Positions 53,733-63,428 are shown, counted from the first letter of the stretch. The stretch is 64,000 bases of DNA from an uncultured bacterium (GCA_902797985.1 CADBUZ010000005.1:1-64000); one strand, 5' to 3'. Numbers and translations: made by a program. Notes: generated from the letters alone by a model not told the origin.

Positions 53733-54588
53733 AGTTAGTAAATCTTGCTCTATAGCTGCCATTCCCAAATTCAAAAACAATTTTTATCAATTGTCCGTTA
53801 TATGAACTTGGAGGAGGACTATATCTTGGAGTCAACATTAGTGCGTGGTAAACTTCATCATTTACTGTTTTGTTCTCCGACTGAAATGTAAATGCCCTGT
53901 TTGTGAGCTTACCTGTACTATCAATTGTAAATTCAACCCCACAAATACCGTTCCCTTTCACATTCATAACATTTATATTAGACATTAATCTTTGCCCTAA
54001 GGCTGCTTTATAATTAGCAAACTCATATGGGTTTGAAACAGTTTTTTGTTCCTGTTTTTTATTAACTTGCGAATTTATTAGATTAGATTTTGTCTGTGAT
54101 GTTTGATTTTTCACTGTTTGTGTTTGTGCGGGTTTTTGTATTGTTTGGACTTTTGTCTGTGTTTGCTTTTTTTGAACAGGTCTAACAGATTGTTTGACCT
54201 CTTTTGGAGTTGGTTTTGGTTGAAATATCTCTTTTATCTGTTCAACTACAGGAATTGTATCTTCCTGATGAATAGGCTTGTTTTTAATCCAAAAAGTATC
54301 TATATCCGGAATATTCGGATTTGTTTCTCTAACAATTTTTGATTGCTGTTTTGTAGTTAAATCCGGTTTTTGCTCTATTTTTGGGAAAAATGCTAAAACA
54401 AGTATTGATAATATTATACAAACAACGAAGATACTAATTGATAAAATATCCGATTTGTTGAATTGAGGTTTTATCTTCTTATTATCTTCATGCTTAATAT
54501 TACCAACTTCATCAAAACTATCATTTCCGCAATCGCAGAAATCAGGTTTGGTATTATATTCAGCTCCGCATTCTTTACAAATATACAT
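53731..54588 (-). CDS. zinc-ribbon, transmembrane and TonB C-terminal domain protein
   Basis: 285 residues. Cys4, Cys7, Cys18 and Cys20 at the N-terminus (MYICKECGAE ... FCDCGN) form a zinc ribbon in the cytoplasm. One membrane helix at about 48-68 (SISIFVVCIILSILVLAFF) is followed by a Pro/Gln/Thr/Lys-rich periplasmic linker, then a TonB-like C-terminal domain at about 185-285 (NPYEFANYKAALGQRL, GVEFTIDSTGKL, FGNGSYRARF). TonB transduces proton-motive force to outer-membrane transporters. A cytoplasmic zinc ribbon is not a usual TonB feature. No ExbB/ExbD genes are adjacent. Confidence 0.75.
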   Translation of the reverse strand: MYICKECGAEYNTKPDFCDCGNDSFDEVGNIKHEDNKKIKPQFNKSDILSISIFVVCIILSILVLAFFPKIEQKPDLTTKQQSKIVRETNPNIPDIDTFWIKNKPIHQEDTIPVVEQIKEIFQPKPTPKEVKQSVRPVQKKQTQTKVQTIQKPAQTQTVKNQTSQTKSNLINSQVNKKQEQKTVSNPYEFANYKAALGQRLMSNINVMNVKGNGICGVEFTIDSTGKLTNRAFTFQSENKTVNDEVYHALMLTPRYSPPPSSYNGQLIKIVFEFGNGSYRARFTN

Positions 54589-54625
54589 AGCAACTTTATT
54601 ATAGCATTAATTAGTTATATTAAAA

Positions 54626-54647
54626 AACCTTCCCTTTTGGGAAGGTT
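54626..54647 (-). terminator. terminator of the winged-helix gene
   Basis: AACCTTCCC-TTTT-GGGAAGGTT, a 9-bp stem with T-run on the minus strand, 10 nt after the stop at 54658. Confidence 0.88.
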
Positions 54648-54657
54648 CAATTTCTTT

Positions 54658-55296
54658 TTATACAGAAAGGATAAAACCACCTCTATCTGCATTTTTAAGT
54701 TTATCGCCTTCAATTTTTGCTCTAAGATTTTTAATATATTTGTATATATAATCTCTTGGCAAATCAAGAAGAACCGCTAAATCTTTAGCATAAACAGTTG
54801 TATTTTTGTGTTCTAAAAGATAATCAAACACAACTTGTTCTCTATCTGTAAGATTTTTCTTTAATACTATATTAACCTCATCTCTAAGAGTGTCCTCAGA
54901 AATTATAGGAGCTTGTTCCTTTATAATAGGTTCTGCTTTCTTTTCACTCTTAGCCTCAATAATAGGTTTTTCTTTAACAGCTTCTTGTTTTTTAGGAGCT
55001 ATACTTTGAATTTCATTTACAGAACTTTCTGTAGGTGCTTTGAAAGAAAATGGTGTATGTGATAATTGACGTTCTCTTTCAAATGCACGTTCAGCAATTT
55101 TTGATAATTTGCTGGTTGTATCCATTTTAGCTTTATTAGAAGTAGTTTCACCTCTATAAACTATATCTATTAAATCATTAGTTGGTCTTGAATCTGCAAC
55201 TATTTTCCCAAGTCTGGCAGCGTACTCTTCTAATGTAATCTTTTCTAATGAACTTCTCCACTGCTTAATCTCTTCTTTGCTTAAATATTCAGCCAT
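54658..55296 (-). CDS. winged-helix DNA-binding protein
   Basis: 212 residues. The N-terminal part is helical (LSKEEIKQWRSSLEKITLEEY) and the middle is Lys/Glu-rich linker. Residues about 148-212 (LTDREQVVFDYLLEHKNTT, DYIYKYIKNLRAKI, GGFILSV) resemble the winged helix of OmpR/PhoB-type regulators, with recognition helix in the YIYKYIKNLRAKI segment and the beta hairpin after it. There is no receiver domain. GGAG lies 7 nt before the ATG. It may regulate the nearby lineage-specific genes, inference only. Confidence 0.7.
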   Translation of the reverse strand: MAEYLSKEEIKQWRSSLEKITLEEYAARLGKIVADSRPTNDLIDIVYRGETTSNKAKMDTTSKLSKIAERAFERERQLSHTPFSFKAPTESSVNEIQSIAPKKQEAVKEKPIIEAKSEKKAEPIIKEQAPIISEDTLRDEVNIVLKKNLTDREQVVFDYLLEHKNTTVYAKDLAVLLDLPRDYIYKYIKNLRAKIEGDKLKNADRGGFILSV

Positions 55297-55455
55297 TCGG
55301 AATCTCCTATTCTCATCCCTATTTGTATAATTGATTTATGACATTATCTACTTTAGCATAAAACAAATCTTTTGAAACCAATTGTTTCAAGATGTAAAAA
55401 TTTATTTATAAATTTTACAAAAGTAAATATTAACTGGATTTTTAATAATTTTGAA

Positions 55456-56511
55456 TTATTTATATACCCCAACAATATCATCAGTAAGATCTTCAGATTC
55501 AAGTACATCCATAAGCTTGGAAAGATGAACCATCAACCTTCTAAATTGAGGAATTGTAAGGCTTTGCGCGCCATCAGAATAGGCTTTGTCCGGATTATTA
55601 TGAACCTCCATCATAATACCATCCGCCCCTGATACAATCGCTGCCTTTGACATTGGCTCAATCAAATACCGTCTTCCTGTTGCATGACTTGGATCAACAA
55701 TTATCGGAAGATGTGAATGCTTTTTGATAACTCCGACAGAAGCTATATCTAAAACATTTCTTGTATAACTTGAATCAAAACCCTTTATCCCGCGTTCGCA
55801 TAATATTACATTAGGATTTCCATTGTACATAATATGTTCAGCTGCAAGTAAAAATTCTTTTATTCCTGCAGCAGGTCCTCGTTTTAAAATAACAGGTTTT
55901 TTTGTTTTACCTATAGCTTTTAACATTTTAAAATTTTGCATATTTCTTGCACCGACCTGTATAACATCCGCATAATCACACACAAGTGGCAAGTCAAGTG
56001 TATCCATTACCTCAGTAACAACTAATAATCCGGTTTCTTCTCTGGCTTGTGCAAGATATTTTAACCCCTTTTCTTCTAAACCTTGAAAATCGTATGGTGA
56101 TGTTCTTGGTTTAAAAGCACCGCCACGCAAAAATTTTGCACCCATTTCTTTTGCTGCATGTGCTACTTCTAATAAACCGTCAATGTTTTCTTCTACGCTG
56201 CAAGGCCCTGCAATAACAACAGGTCTGTTCTTCCCGCCAATTTTTACTCCATTTGAAAACTCTATAATAGTGTCCTCTTTTTGGCTTTCTCTGCTTGCCA
56301 GTTTGAATGGTTCTTGAATAGATTTTATCTCTCTAACTCCGTCAAAAGACATAAGAGAATGCGGCTGAACCAATCGTTTATTCCCAATGGCAGCAATAAC
56401 AGTAAGCACTTCACCATAGTTTATATTGATTTTAAAATCCAGAGATTCCAAATGTTCAACAACTTTATCTATCTGTTCTTTAGTTGCCCCCGGCTCCATT
56501 ATGATAATCAT
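55456..56511 (-). CDS. aroF: 3-deoxy-7-phosphoheptulonate synthase, AroF-type with N-terminal ferredoxin-like domain
   Basis: 351 residues. First step of the shikimate pathway, condensing PEP with erythrose 4-phosphate. The N-terminal 70 residues (MIIIMEPGATKEQIDKVVEH) form the ferredoxin-like regulatory domain found in type I-beta enzymes. The barrel has VVIAGPCSVEE, LRGGAFKPRTSPYDFQG, VLKRGPAAG and VDPSHATGRR. It is single, 28 nt downstream of glmS, so perhaps co-transcribed with it. Confidence 0.95.
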   Translation of the reverse strand: MIIIMEPGATKEQIDKVVEHLESLDFKININYGEVLTVIAAIGNKRLVQPHSLMSFDGVREIKSIQEPFKLASRESQKEDTIIEFSNGVKIGGKNRPVVIAGPCSVEENIDGLLEVAHAAKEMGAKFLRGGAFKPRTSPYDFQGLEEKGLKYLAQAREETGLLVVTEVMDTLDLPLVCDYADVIQVGARNMQNFKMLKAIGKTKKPVILKRGPAAGIKEFLLAAEHIMYNGNPNVILCERGIKGFDSSYTRNVLDIASVGVIKKHSHLPIIVDPSHATGRRYLIEPMSKAAIVSGADGIMMEVHNNPDKAYSDGAQSLTIPQFRRLMVHLSKLMDVLESEDLTDDIVGVYK

Positions 56512-56539
56512 TTAAAATCTCCTTTTATACTCTATTATT

Positions 56540-58384
56540 TTATTCAACTGTTACTGATTTTGCTAAATTTCTAGGTTGGTCTACGTCTTTTCCTAAAAAT
56601 TCTGCAATATAGTATGCAATTAACTGTAATGGGATAATTGACAATATTGGGGATAAATACTCGTCTACATCCGGTATTCTTATAATATCATCAAACAAAT
56701 CATTCAATTTTTCTTCTGTAGAATTTGTCAATGCAATCATTTTAGCATTTCTTGCTTTTGCTTCTTCGCTGTTTGATAAAATTTTGTCGTAAACTTTTCC
56801 CTTCATCATGATAGAAAGAACCGGTAAAGTTTCATCTAACATTGCAATAGGTCCATGTTTAAGTTCTCCTGCAGTATAACCTGTTGCATTTATATAGCTG
56901 ATTTCCTTCAACTTTAAAGCACCTTCAAGAGCTGTAGGGAAATTAATACCTCTTGCTATATATATGAAGTTTTTAGCATTTGCATATTTTCTCGAAATTA
57001 CTTTTACTTGATTTTCTTGAGCAAGAATTTCTTCTGCTTTTTCAGGAAGAACGATTAGTTCTTGTTTTAATTTAGCTAAAAATTCTTTGTCTACTGAACC
57101 TTTAGTTTCAGCAATATATATAGCTAGCATATAAAAAGAAATAAGTTGAGCCATATATGATTTAGTTGCCGCAACACTAACCTCAATACCTGCACATACA
57201 GATATTAAACTATCCGCTTCACGAGCCATAGTTGAATCAGGTCTGTTTGTAACAATCAATATATGTGAACCACGTTTTTTTGATTGTTTAACAGCTGTAA
57301 TTGTATCCGCAGTTTCTCCTGATTGAGAAACACCTATAACAAGTGTGTTTTCGTCGGTTACGGTTTTTCTGTAAATATATTCACTTGACGGTTCAACATC
57401 AACTGCTATTCCGCAAAAATCTTCAAGTATATATTTACCAACCATTGCTGCGTGTAACGATGTTCCGCAAGCAACAATTTGAATTCTATTCAATTTTTTA
57501 ACGGTATCATTATCAAGTTTAACTTCACTTAAATTAACGGGATCTTTTAACCCTGTTATTTTACCACTCAATAAATTTCTAATAATACTTGGTTGTTCAT
57601 GAATTTCCTTTAGCATATAGTGTTTGTAACCCATTTTACTTAATGCCACAGGCTCCCATGGTAGAGTTTCCACCTTACCGCTTATTTCTATATTATCAGC
57701 ATTTATTAATTTCATAGAATTCTTTGTTAAGGTAACAATTTGATTATCATCTAAGTACATAGCTTTCTTTGTATAATCAATAATAGCAGGCACATCAGAT
57801 GCAACAAAGTACTCACCTTCGCCTATTCCGACAACTAACGGCGCATTTCTTTTTGTTGCGACAATTGTATCTTTTACATCTTGATGCATTATGCAAAGAG
57901 CATAAGCCCCTTCTATTCTTTTTGTTGCAAGTCTGACTGCTTCCGTCAAGTCTTTAACCTTATCAAATTCTTTAGCAACAAGGTGTGCGACTGTTTCTGT
58001 ATCTGTCTGAGATTTAAAAATACAACCTTGCTGTTCTAATTCTTCTCTTAGTTCTTTATAATTTTCTATAATACCATTGTGCACAAGAACCAATCTGCCA
58101 CAATTACAAGTATGAGGATGAGCATTGACCGTTGTTGGTGCACCGTGAGTAGCCCAACGAATATGCCCTATCCCGATAGTTGATTTATCTATCTCATCTT
58201 TTATAGGCGCTATATTATCTTTTAAGTTTTTTAATTTTCCAACAGCTTTATACATTTCGATATGTCCGCCGTTATTTAAGGCAATCCCGGACGAGTCATA
58301 TCCACGATACTCTAATTTTGTTAAACCGTTCAATAAAATATCAACGGCTGATTTTTCACCTATATATCCAACAATTCCGCACAT
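56540..58384 (-). CDS. glmS: glutamine-fructose-6-phosphate aminotransferase (isomerizing)
   Basis: 614 residues. It makes glucosamine 6-phosphate for peptidoglycan and lipid A. Translation should begin at the ATG at 58384 so that after Met removal Cys is the N-terminal nucleophile (MCGIVGYIGE); an ATG two codons upstream (58390) is also in frame. The glutaminase domain (RWATHGAPT, HNGIIENYKELR) is followed by two SIS domains (ACGTSLHAAMVGK, SQSGETADT, ELKHGPIAMLDE). The C-terminal LAKSVTVE is typical. No glmS ribozyme was seen upstream. Confidence 0.96.
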   Translation of the reverse strand: MCGIVGYIGEKSAVDILLNGLTKLEYRGYDSSGIALNNGGHIEMYKAVGKLKNLKDNIAPIKDEIDKSTIGIGHIRWATHGAPTTVNAHPHTCNCGRLVLVHNGIIENYKELREELEQQGCIFKSQTDTETVAHLVAKEFDKVKDLTEAVRLATKRIEGAYALCIMHQDVKDTIVATKRNAPLVVGIGEGEYFVASDVPAIIDYTKKAMYLDDNQIVTLTKNSMKLINADNIEISGKVETLPWEPVALSKMGYKHYMLKEIHEQPSIIRNLLSGKITGLKDPVNLSEVKLDNDTVKKLNRIQIVACGTSLHAAMVGKYILEDFCGIAVDVEPSSEYIYRKTVTDENTLVIGVSQSGETADTITAVKQSKKRGSHILIVTNRPDSTMAREADSLISVCAGIEVSVAATKSYMAQLISFYMLAIYIAETKGSVDKEFLAKLKQELIVLPEKAEEILAQENQVKVISRKYANAKNFIYIARGINFPTALEGALKLKEISYINATGYTAGELKHGPIAMLDETLPVLSIMMKGKVYDKILSNSEEAKARNAKMIALTNSTEEKLNDLFDDIIRIPDVDEYLSPILSIIPLQLIAYYIAEFLGKDVDQPRNLAKSVTVE

Positions 58385-58522
58385 ATTCATGCTCTCCTTT
58401 TTATCAACTATTTGATTTTATCATACTACCATCAACATAACTTAAATAAAACTACTTTATAAAAATTTTATAGTAAATTTTACATAACAAATATAATCTA
58501 CAATTAAATTTAATATTTAATA

Positions 58523-58918
58523 TTAAATATTTTTATTCATTAACCATAACTTATAATTTAAAATATCCGCAAATATTAACCATAGAAAATAAGGAATATT
58601 TAACAAGCCTGAAACAGGAGAAATTTGATAAAAACATATTCCCATATAACCTACTGTTAAAGTGAGTAAAATAGAAATCCAAAAGGCCAACAATATTTTT
58701 TTATAATAAAAAAATATTGGACTCCACATAAAATTAAGTGTCAACTGAATTATAAAAACCCAAAACCCGATTGTTTTATAATTGTTTGATTCTGTTGATA
58801 AAAACATATAAAAAGATACAAACATCAAAATATATAAAATAAGCCAAACAATTTTAAAAACTATTGCAGGTGGTTGAAATGAAGGCTTGTTTAATTTGTT
58901 CAAAAAATCATAATCCAT
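58523..58918 (-). CDS. tspO: TspO/MBR family membrane protein
   Basis: 131 residues with five predicted membrane helices. The family opening NKPSFQPPAIVFKIVWLILY, the LNFMWSPIFFYYKK segment with conserved Asn/Trp, and FLWLIFADILNYKLW at the end match TspO/translocator protein. TspO binds porphyrins and related ligands; it may take part in tetrapyrrole handling or stress signalling. ATG at 58918, with AAAGGAG upstream. Confidence 0.85.
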   Translation of the reverse strand: MDYDFLNKLNKPSFQPPAIVFKIVWLILYILMFVSFYMFLSTESNNYKTIGFWVFIIQLTLNFMWSPIFFYYKKILLAFWISILLTLTVGYMGICFYQISPVSGLLNIPYFLWLIFADILNYKLWLMNKNI

Positions 58919-59038
58919 TTATAAAACTCCTTTTTTATAAATATTTTCTGCACAATTGCTGTTATTTTCAATTATCTATATGGGTATTGTTATTCTGTTA
59001 TAATTATTGTATCTTTTATACAAAAAGGGAGAGAAAAT

Positions 59039-60322
59039 ATGACAGTTATTGATAAACTAAATGATATAAATAATGTAATAAAAGAATTATTTGAATTTGT
59101 ACAAGAAGATGATTCAACAAAACAAGATTTTGCTGAATATTTATCCACAATGGGAGGGCTGCACGCATCTCCTGCTCAAATGGAAAAATTATTTATTCCT
59201 TATGCATTTGAAAGGAATTTAGGCACACCGCCAAAATCAATAATTGAAATATTTAATTCTTCAAAAAAATCATCAAGTCCCGATGTGGCTAAAAGTTTAT
59301 TAAACGCTCAATATTCTGTTTTTCGCGTTGAAAAAATACTTAAAAACGGTTTTGAACTATTTAATTTAACAAATGAAAAACAATACACAGTACTATCTCT
59401 TACAAAAATGACAAGCTTCAGAGGGATAGGAATAGGTGAGTTTATTGTTGCTCGTATATTTAAACATAACGACGAATATTTCTTAATCGGTATTGACAAT
59501 ATGCTCCCTGCAAACAGAATTAAAGATGCTATAAGATACGCCATTGTAAAAATTGTACAATCACCATGGCTTGTATATGAAGATAATCACGAAAAGGAAG
59601 AAAAAATTAAAAATGATATATCGGAAATGCACGATAAATTCCTTAAAATGTTCGGTTCTGACGAATTTATTACAACAAACAGATACGCTGATAACGTTAT
59701 AGGGATATTGAATGATGAAGATAATATCGAAGAATTTAATATGGAAGAAGCTAAAAAACCTCTTGAAAATTACAAATTTTTCACAATTCAAGAACTAAAC
59801 AACGGATATGACAACTTTTTAGAAAATTCTTTAGGCGGTTTCTCCTCTCACAAAGAATTATACGATGTCGGCATAATTTTTGATGATGAATTAGGACTAT
59901 ATTCAATACCGTTTTATAAAACTTTTTGTATGATATTTGAAGATGAAACAAAAGTATCAGATGTAAAAGGATGCGTAAACTACTTCCTGAAAAATGATTC
60001 TATCTCCGATAAAATCATTAAACGCATTGCTAAAAAATATCCAAACTTTATGGATAAAATAAATAAAGTTTTAGAAAGCAATTATACTCTTGACTCTTTA
60101 ATTGAAGAATACAAATCAGAATTTTTAAAACGCAAGATATATTCATCAACTTCTGTTTTGTATCATTCAACCGTATTTTCCAAATCAATTGATTTTATAG
60201 AACAAACAGAAGCAGAGGAAGAAAAACAAAAAAAACCAATTCCATCAGGAAAAATAGGCAGAAATGAACCTTGCCCATGCGGGAGCGGTAAAAAATACAA
60301 AAATTGCTGTTTAAACAAATAA
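59039..60322 (+). CDS. SEC-C zinc-motif protein
   Basis: 427 residues. The C-terminal IGRNEPCPCGSGKKYKNCC is the SEC-C motif, a small zinc-binding tail found in SecA and in unrelated proteins. The rest is helical and acidic (SLLNAQYSVFRVEKILK, KNDISEMHDKFLKMFG), with no recognised domain. GGGAGAG precedes the ATG. The tail suggests contact with protein, chaperone or nucleic acid partners. It has no close neighbours on the same strand except a 67-residue gene. Confidence 0.78.
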   Translation: MTVIDKLNDINNVIKELFEFVQEDDSTKQDFAEYLSTMGGLHASPAQMEKLFIPYAFERNLGTPPKSIIEIFNSSKKSSSPDVAKSLLNAQYSVFRVEKILKNGFELFNLTNEKQYTVLSLTKMTSFRGIGIGEFIVARIFKHNDEYFLIGIDNMLPANRIKDAIRYAIVKIVQSPWLVYEDNHEKEEKIKNDISEMHDKFLKMFGSDEFITTNRYADNVIGILNDEDNIEEFNMEEAKKPLENYKFFTIQELNNGYDNFLENSLGGFSSHKELYDVGIIFDDELGLYSIPFYKTFCMIFEDETKVSDVKGCVNYFLKNDSISDKIIKRIAKKYPNFMDKINKVLESNYTLDSLIEEYKSEFLKRKIYSSTSVLYHSTVFSKSIDFIEQTEAEEEKQKKPIPSGKIGRNEPCPCGSGKKYKNCCLNK

Positions 60323-60417
60323 TGTAAAGAAATACAAAGAATAATTTATAACAATATTGCACTAATAGTATTTTGATATTATCATCAATGTACGTAGTGT
60401 GTATTGGAGAAAATAAA

Positions 60418-60621
60418 ATGGCAGTTATAAAAGTAACCCCTATAACAGCAGTTAGAAAATCAAAACAAGCTGTTCAAAATGTACAAAACCAACAACCAAG
60501 AAAAGTTATCAACTCATTTGAATTTCAAGCAGGGTTTATTCCGCCAAAAACAAAACCAGGACATCCTGGTATATTAGGCAGTCTTGATAATGTCGAACAT
60601 TATATAGATTCACTTATATAA
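60418..60621 (+). CDS. hypothetical protein of 67 residues
   Basis: Read from the ATG at 60418, where GGAG lies 8 nt upstream. An ATG at 60373 would add 15 residues. The protein starts MAVIKVTPITAVRKSKQA and has the FEFQAGFIPPKTKPG segment in the centre. It is basic and soluble, with no signal or membrane span. It follows the SEC-C gene by about 95 nt and its stop is 2 nt from the convergent WG-repeat gene. Confidence 0.55.
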   Translation: MAVIKVTPITAVRKSKQAVQNVQNQQPRKVINSFEFQAGFIPPKTKPGHPGILGSLDNVEHYIDSLI

Positions 60622-60623
60622 AA

Positions 60624-61646
60624 TTATCTGAGTTGTTTTTTAATTGAGTTCCTTGTATTTGCCAACGGACTCTTGTTTGGTCTGCGCAATTGCCTATAAT
60701 ATTGTTTAATGAAAACAACAGGGAATTTAGGAATCCACGCAAACTTCATTAAGATAGATAATGTATCTGCTCCTTGAGAATACATAAGTTCGTCAATCGT
60801 AGCCTCATAAGCCGGCGAAAAAGACGTGAAAATCTTTAGTATATAATCTGTTAGTGTAACAACCGAATAGCCTGCCCCAACACCGGTATTAACAACCAAA
60901 TTTGTCATTTTAAAATCAGAGTTCTTTGATATTTCTTCGATATCATATGGCAAAGTTATTTCATTTTCAGAAACACTTTCAATTTTACACCAATTCCCCT
61001 CATATTGAACCATCATAACACTCGGAGACGGCATATAAATATCCTCATACTCATTTTGCAAAAGGGTATTACCATCCATATCAACAATACCATATCTAAA
61101 ATTTTTGCATGTTAAAAACATTCTACCGTACAATAAGTCAATCGACGAATATTCCGGCTGAATAATTGTAAAACCATTTTCATCATACAATCCGTAATCG
61201 TTATCATTCCCAAATTTAACGTATCTGTTTGCAATACGCTGAACATTTCTATACTTTGGTAAAATAATATAATCGCCTTTATAATCAATCAAGCCGTATT
61301 TATTTTTATATTGAACAATCCAAGATTTGTCACCAAGTCTGATTAGTTTTTTATAAATAGCTTTAGTTATAATCTCACCATCTGATTTTTTTAATCCGAA
61401 TTTATTTTTTTCGGAATAAGTCATAACCAATAATTTGCCATCTGAATCTCTTGTATTTGCATCAATTTCATTAACTTGCTCATTTTGAGAATAATCCATT
61501 TCAAAAGAATTATCAGATGAACTGTTTTCAACCTTCTCAACAGTTGCATTTGATATAGTTTTCGACATATCAGCAGATACATCCTCTGCATAGACCTTAA
61601 CAGAAAATATCAAACAAAAACTAAGTATAATAACTAAAGCTCGCAT
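60624..61646 (-). CDS. exported WG-repeat protein
   Basis: 340 residues. A signal peptide (MRALVIILSFCLIFSVKVYA) precedes a low-complexity stretch and then four or five WG (KWG) beta repeats at about residues 75-215, recognised by recurring K/YGLxxxxG units: KFGLKKSDGEIIT, KYGLIDYKGDYII, DYGLYDENGFTII, RYGIVDMDGNTLL. WG repeats are thought to form a beta structure for protein binding. The C-terminal 100 residues (FAWIPKFPVVFIKQYYRQLRRP) are basic with a possible membrane-associated stretch. The protein is probably periplasmic. Confidence 0.8.
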   Translation of the reverse strand: MRALVIILSFCLIFSVKVYAEDVSADMSKTISNATVEKVENSSSDNSFEMDYSQNEQVNEIDANTRDSDGKLLVMTYSEKNKFGLKKSDGEIITKAIYKKLIRLGDKSWIVQYKNKYGLIDYKGDYIILPKYRNVQRIANRYVKFGNDNDYGLYDENGFTIIQPEYSSIDLLYGRMFLTCKNFRYGIVDMDGNTLLQNEYEDIYMPSPSVMMVQYEGNWCKIESVSENEITLPYDIEEISKNSDFKMTNLVVNTGVGAGYSVVTLTDYILKIFTSFSPAYEATIDELMYSQGADTLSILMKFAWIPKFPVVFIKQYYRQLRRPNKSPLANTRNSIKKQLR

Positions 61647-61725
61647 AAATTCATAATACCATAAATTAACATCAATAGTAAAAATAGTTTAAATTTTTAA
61701 TAACAACTTCCCTTTAGAGATTTTT

Positions 61726-61735
61726 ATGATATAAT
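61726..61735 (+). promoter_or_regulatory. extended -10 element of the zorA-like gene
   Basis: ATGATATAAT with consensus TATAAT at 61730-61735, 19 nt before the ATG of the zorA-like gene. A ribosome binding site (AGGAGAG) lies between. Confidence 0.55.
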
Positions 61736-61754
61736 TTCTATCAGGAGAGAATAT

Positions 61755-62657
61755 ATGGAATTTGTATTAAAATGTTTAAAAGACCCTCCGGTCTTAATTA
61801 TTATAACCACTTTTATATCAGGTATGACCTACACTATGACAAGATACTTTAGTGTAGCAAAGAACCTTAATAAACTATATAAAGATTTAGAATCATTTAC
61901 GAAAAGTAATATGGTATATAGATTTGAAGAATTTAAACAAATAATGTCTTCAAACCCTTGTACAAAACACGCATTTGAAGATTTTAAAGATGCCTTAATC
62001 TTTTCAGATACATTAGCATTTCAAGAATCAGAAGATAAAATTGAATACGAAAATGTTTCAGAAAGTGTCTCAGGTATCAAAACCTCAACAGATATTCAAT
62101 ATTATTTCAATGAAGAAACAATGGTATATCCATTTTTCAATAAGAACTTCATCGGAACATTGCCTGAATTATTGACAGGTTTTGGTCCGTTATTCACTTT
62201 CTTAAAGATTGCGACAGCATTTGGTCTTTTGGACTTTTCATCACCTGACGCACTTACACATTCTGTATCAGAATTCGTTGCTGATATGCAAATCGCTGCT
62301 ATTTGCTCTGTACTTGCGGTAGGTTCTTGTTTAACATTCACTATTACCGACAAACTTGTCACAGCACTTGTGGTAATGAGTTCTTGTCACAAAGTACAAG
62401 CTAAACTTGCATCACTGTTTAGTGTTGTTACAACTGAATCATTTATGATTGACTTGTTGAAAACATCAAAAATCCAAAATCACGAAAATGGTTCAATTTT
62501 AAAATCAATACCGAAATCATTCGCAACAACAATTCAAAAAGATTTAGCAAATGTTATTATGCCATATCTTGATAGTTTAATTTTTGGTGTAAACACATTG
62601 AATGATACAATGGCTAAAAAATCAGATAGCGGTGATGAATTAGGCGGATTGTTCTAG
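61755..62657 (+). CDS. ZorA-like (MotA/TolQ/ExbB-type) proton channel subunit
   Basis: 300 residues. Three membrane helices at about 12-32, 135-158 and 178-200. The second (GTLPELLTGFGPLFTFLKIATAFGLL) matches ZorA of Zorya phage defence (LTGLGxLGTFxGL), and the third (AAICSVLAVGSCLTFTITDK) matches the partner helix with a small-residue face. MotA-type subunits form a 5:2 ring with MotB-type ones and use proton flow to turn. Known ZorA proteins have a very long cytoplasmic tail; here the C-terminal part is about 100 residues, so it is a short form. The partner gene follows after 9 nt. Confidence 0.7.
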   Translation: MEFVLKCLKDPPVLIIITTFISGMTYTMTRYFSVAKNLNKLYKDLESFTKSNMVYRFEEFKQIMSSNPCTKHAFEDFKDALIFSDTLAFQESEDKIEYENVSESVSGIKTSTDIQYYFNEETMVYPFFNKNFIGTLPELLTGFGPLFTFLKIATAFGLLDFSSPDALTHSVSEFVADMQIAAICSVLAVGSCLTFTITDKLVTALVVMSSCHKVQAKLASLFSVVTTESFMIDLLKTSKIQNHENGSILKSIPKSFATTIQKDLANVIMPYLDSLIFGVNTLNDTMAKKSDSGDELGGLF

Positions 62658-62666
62658 GAGTACAGT

Positions 62667-63425
62667 ATGGGAGCAAAGGTAAGACCTAAAAAACATGCGG
62701 AAGGCGGAAACATATTCTGGGTAACAATGTCTGACTTGTTCATCGGGATGTTTATGATTTTTGCAACCTTGTTTTTCGCATTCTGTGCTAACACAGGACA
62801 AGGTAAAGCAGATGCCGTTAAAGCTACTGAAAAAGCCGTTCAAGAAGTTGTTCAAAAGATGGAGCAACAAAGTATTGCGGTAGATGTAAGGCCTGAGAAC
62901 GAAGAAATAAAAGAAGAATCCGCTAAAAAAGTAGATATTGTAATTGATCCGTTTAGCGGTATGGCAAAAATTTCTGACTTGGAATTGTTTGAACTAAATA
63001 GCGCAGTATTAACACCTGCCGGACGAGTATTTTTAAAGAAATTTTTACCGGTATACTTTGATGCCGTTCTCAACGGAGAATTAAAAAAACACGTTATGTA
63101 CATTGTTATACAAGGACATACAGACTCACATTTATTTAGAGGTTCATTCTCACCTCAACAACAATATATGAAAAACATGAACCTTTCTATGAACCGTGCA
63201 TATAATGTTGCTGAATACGCATTTGAACTTACAAAAGGGAAACCATATTATAAAGATTTGACACATATTGTTAGGGTTGAAGGAGCCAGTTTTAGTAAAC
63301 CAATTAAAATAAATGGCAAAGAAAATTATAAATTAAGTCGTCGTGTTGAATTGAGATTAGTATTAAAAGAACAAAAAATAGATTTAGTATGGGTGCAGCC
63401 ACATCTAAAACATCAGGTGAAATAG
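62667..63425 (+). CDS. ZorB-like (OmpA/MotB-type) stator subunit
   Basis: 252 residues. One membrane helix at about residues 18-40 (FWVTMSDLFIGMFMIFATLF), with Asp23 at the place of the proton-binding Asp of MotB/ZorB, then a coiled-coil-prone linker (about 45-90) and an OmpA-like peptidoglycan-binding domain at about 100-245. VIQGHTDSHLFRG and NMNLSMNRAYNVAEYA are the OmpA motifs. Together with the preceding protein it makes a ZorAB-like complex across the inner membrane, held to peptidoglycan. AGGAG lies 7 nt before the ATG. Confidence 0.75.
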   Translation: MGAKVRPKKHAEGGNIFWVTMSDLFIGMFMIFATLFFAFCANTGQGKADAVKATEKAVQEVVQKMEQQSIAVDVRPENEEIKEESAKKVDIVIDPFSGMAKISDLELFELNSAVLTPAGRVFLKKFLPVYFDAVLNGELKKHVMYIVIQGHTDSHLFRGSFSPQQQYMKNMNLSMNRAYNVAEYAFELTKGKPYYKDLTHIVRVEGASFSKPIKINGKENYKLSRRVELRLVLKEQKIDLVWVQPHLKHQVK

Positions 63426-63428
63426 AAA

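Noticed and set aside
58391-58522. glmS ribozyme upstream of glmS
   Set aside because: The sequence upstream of the ATG at 58384 is short and AT-rich and shows no sign of the ribozyme's conserved core; the glmS ribozyme is also mainly known from Firmicutes.
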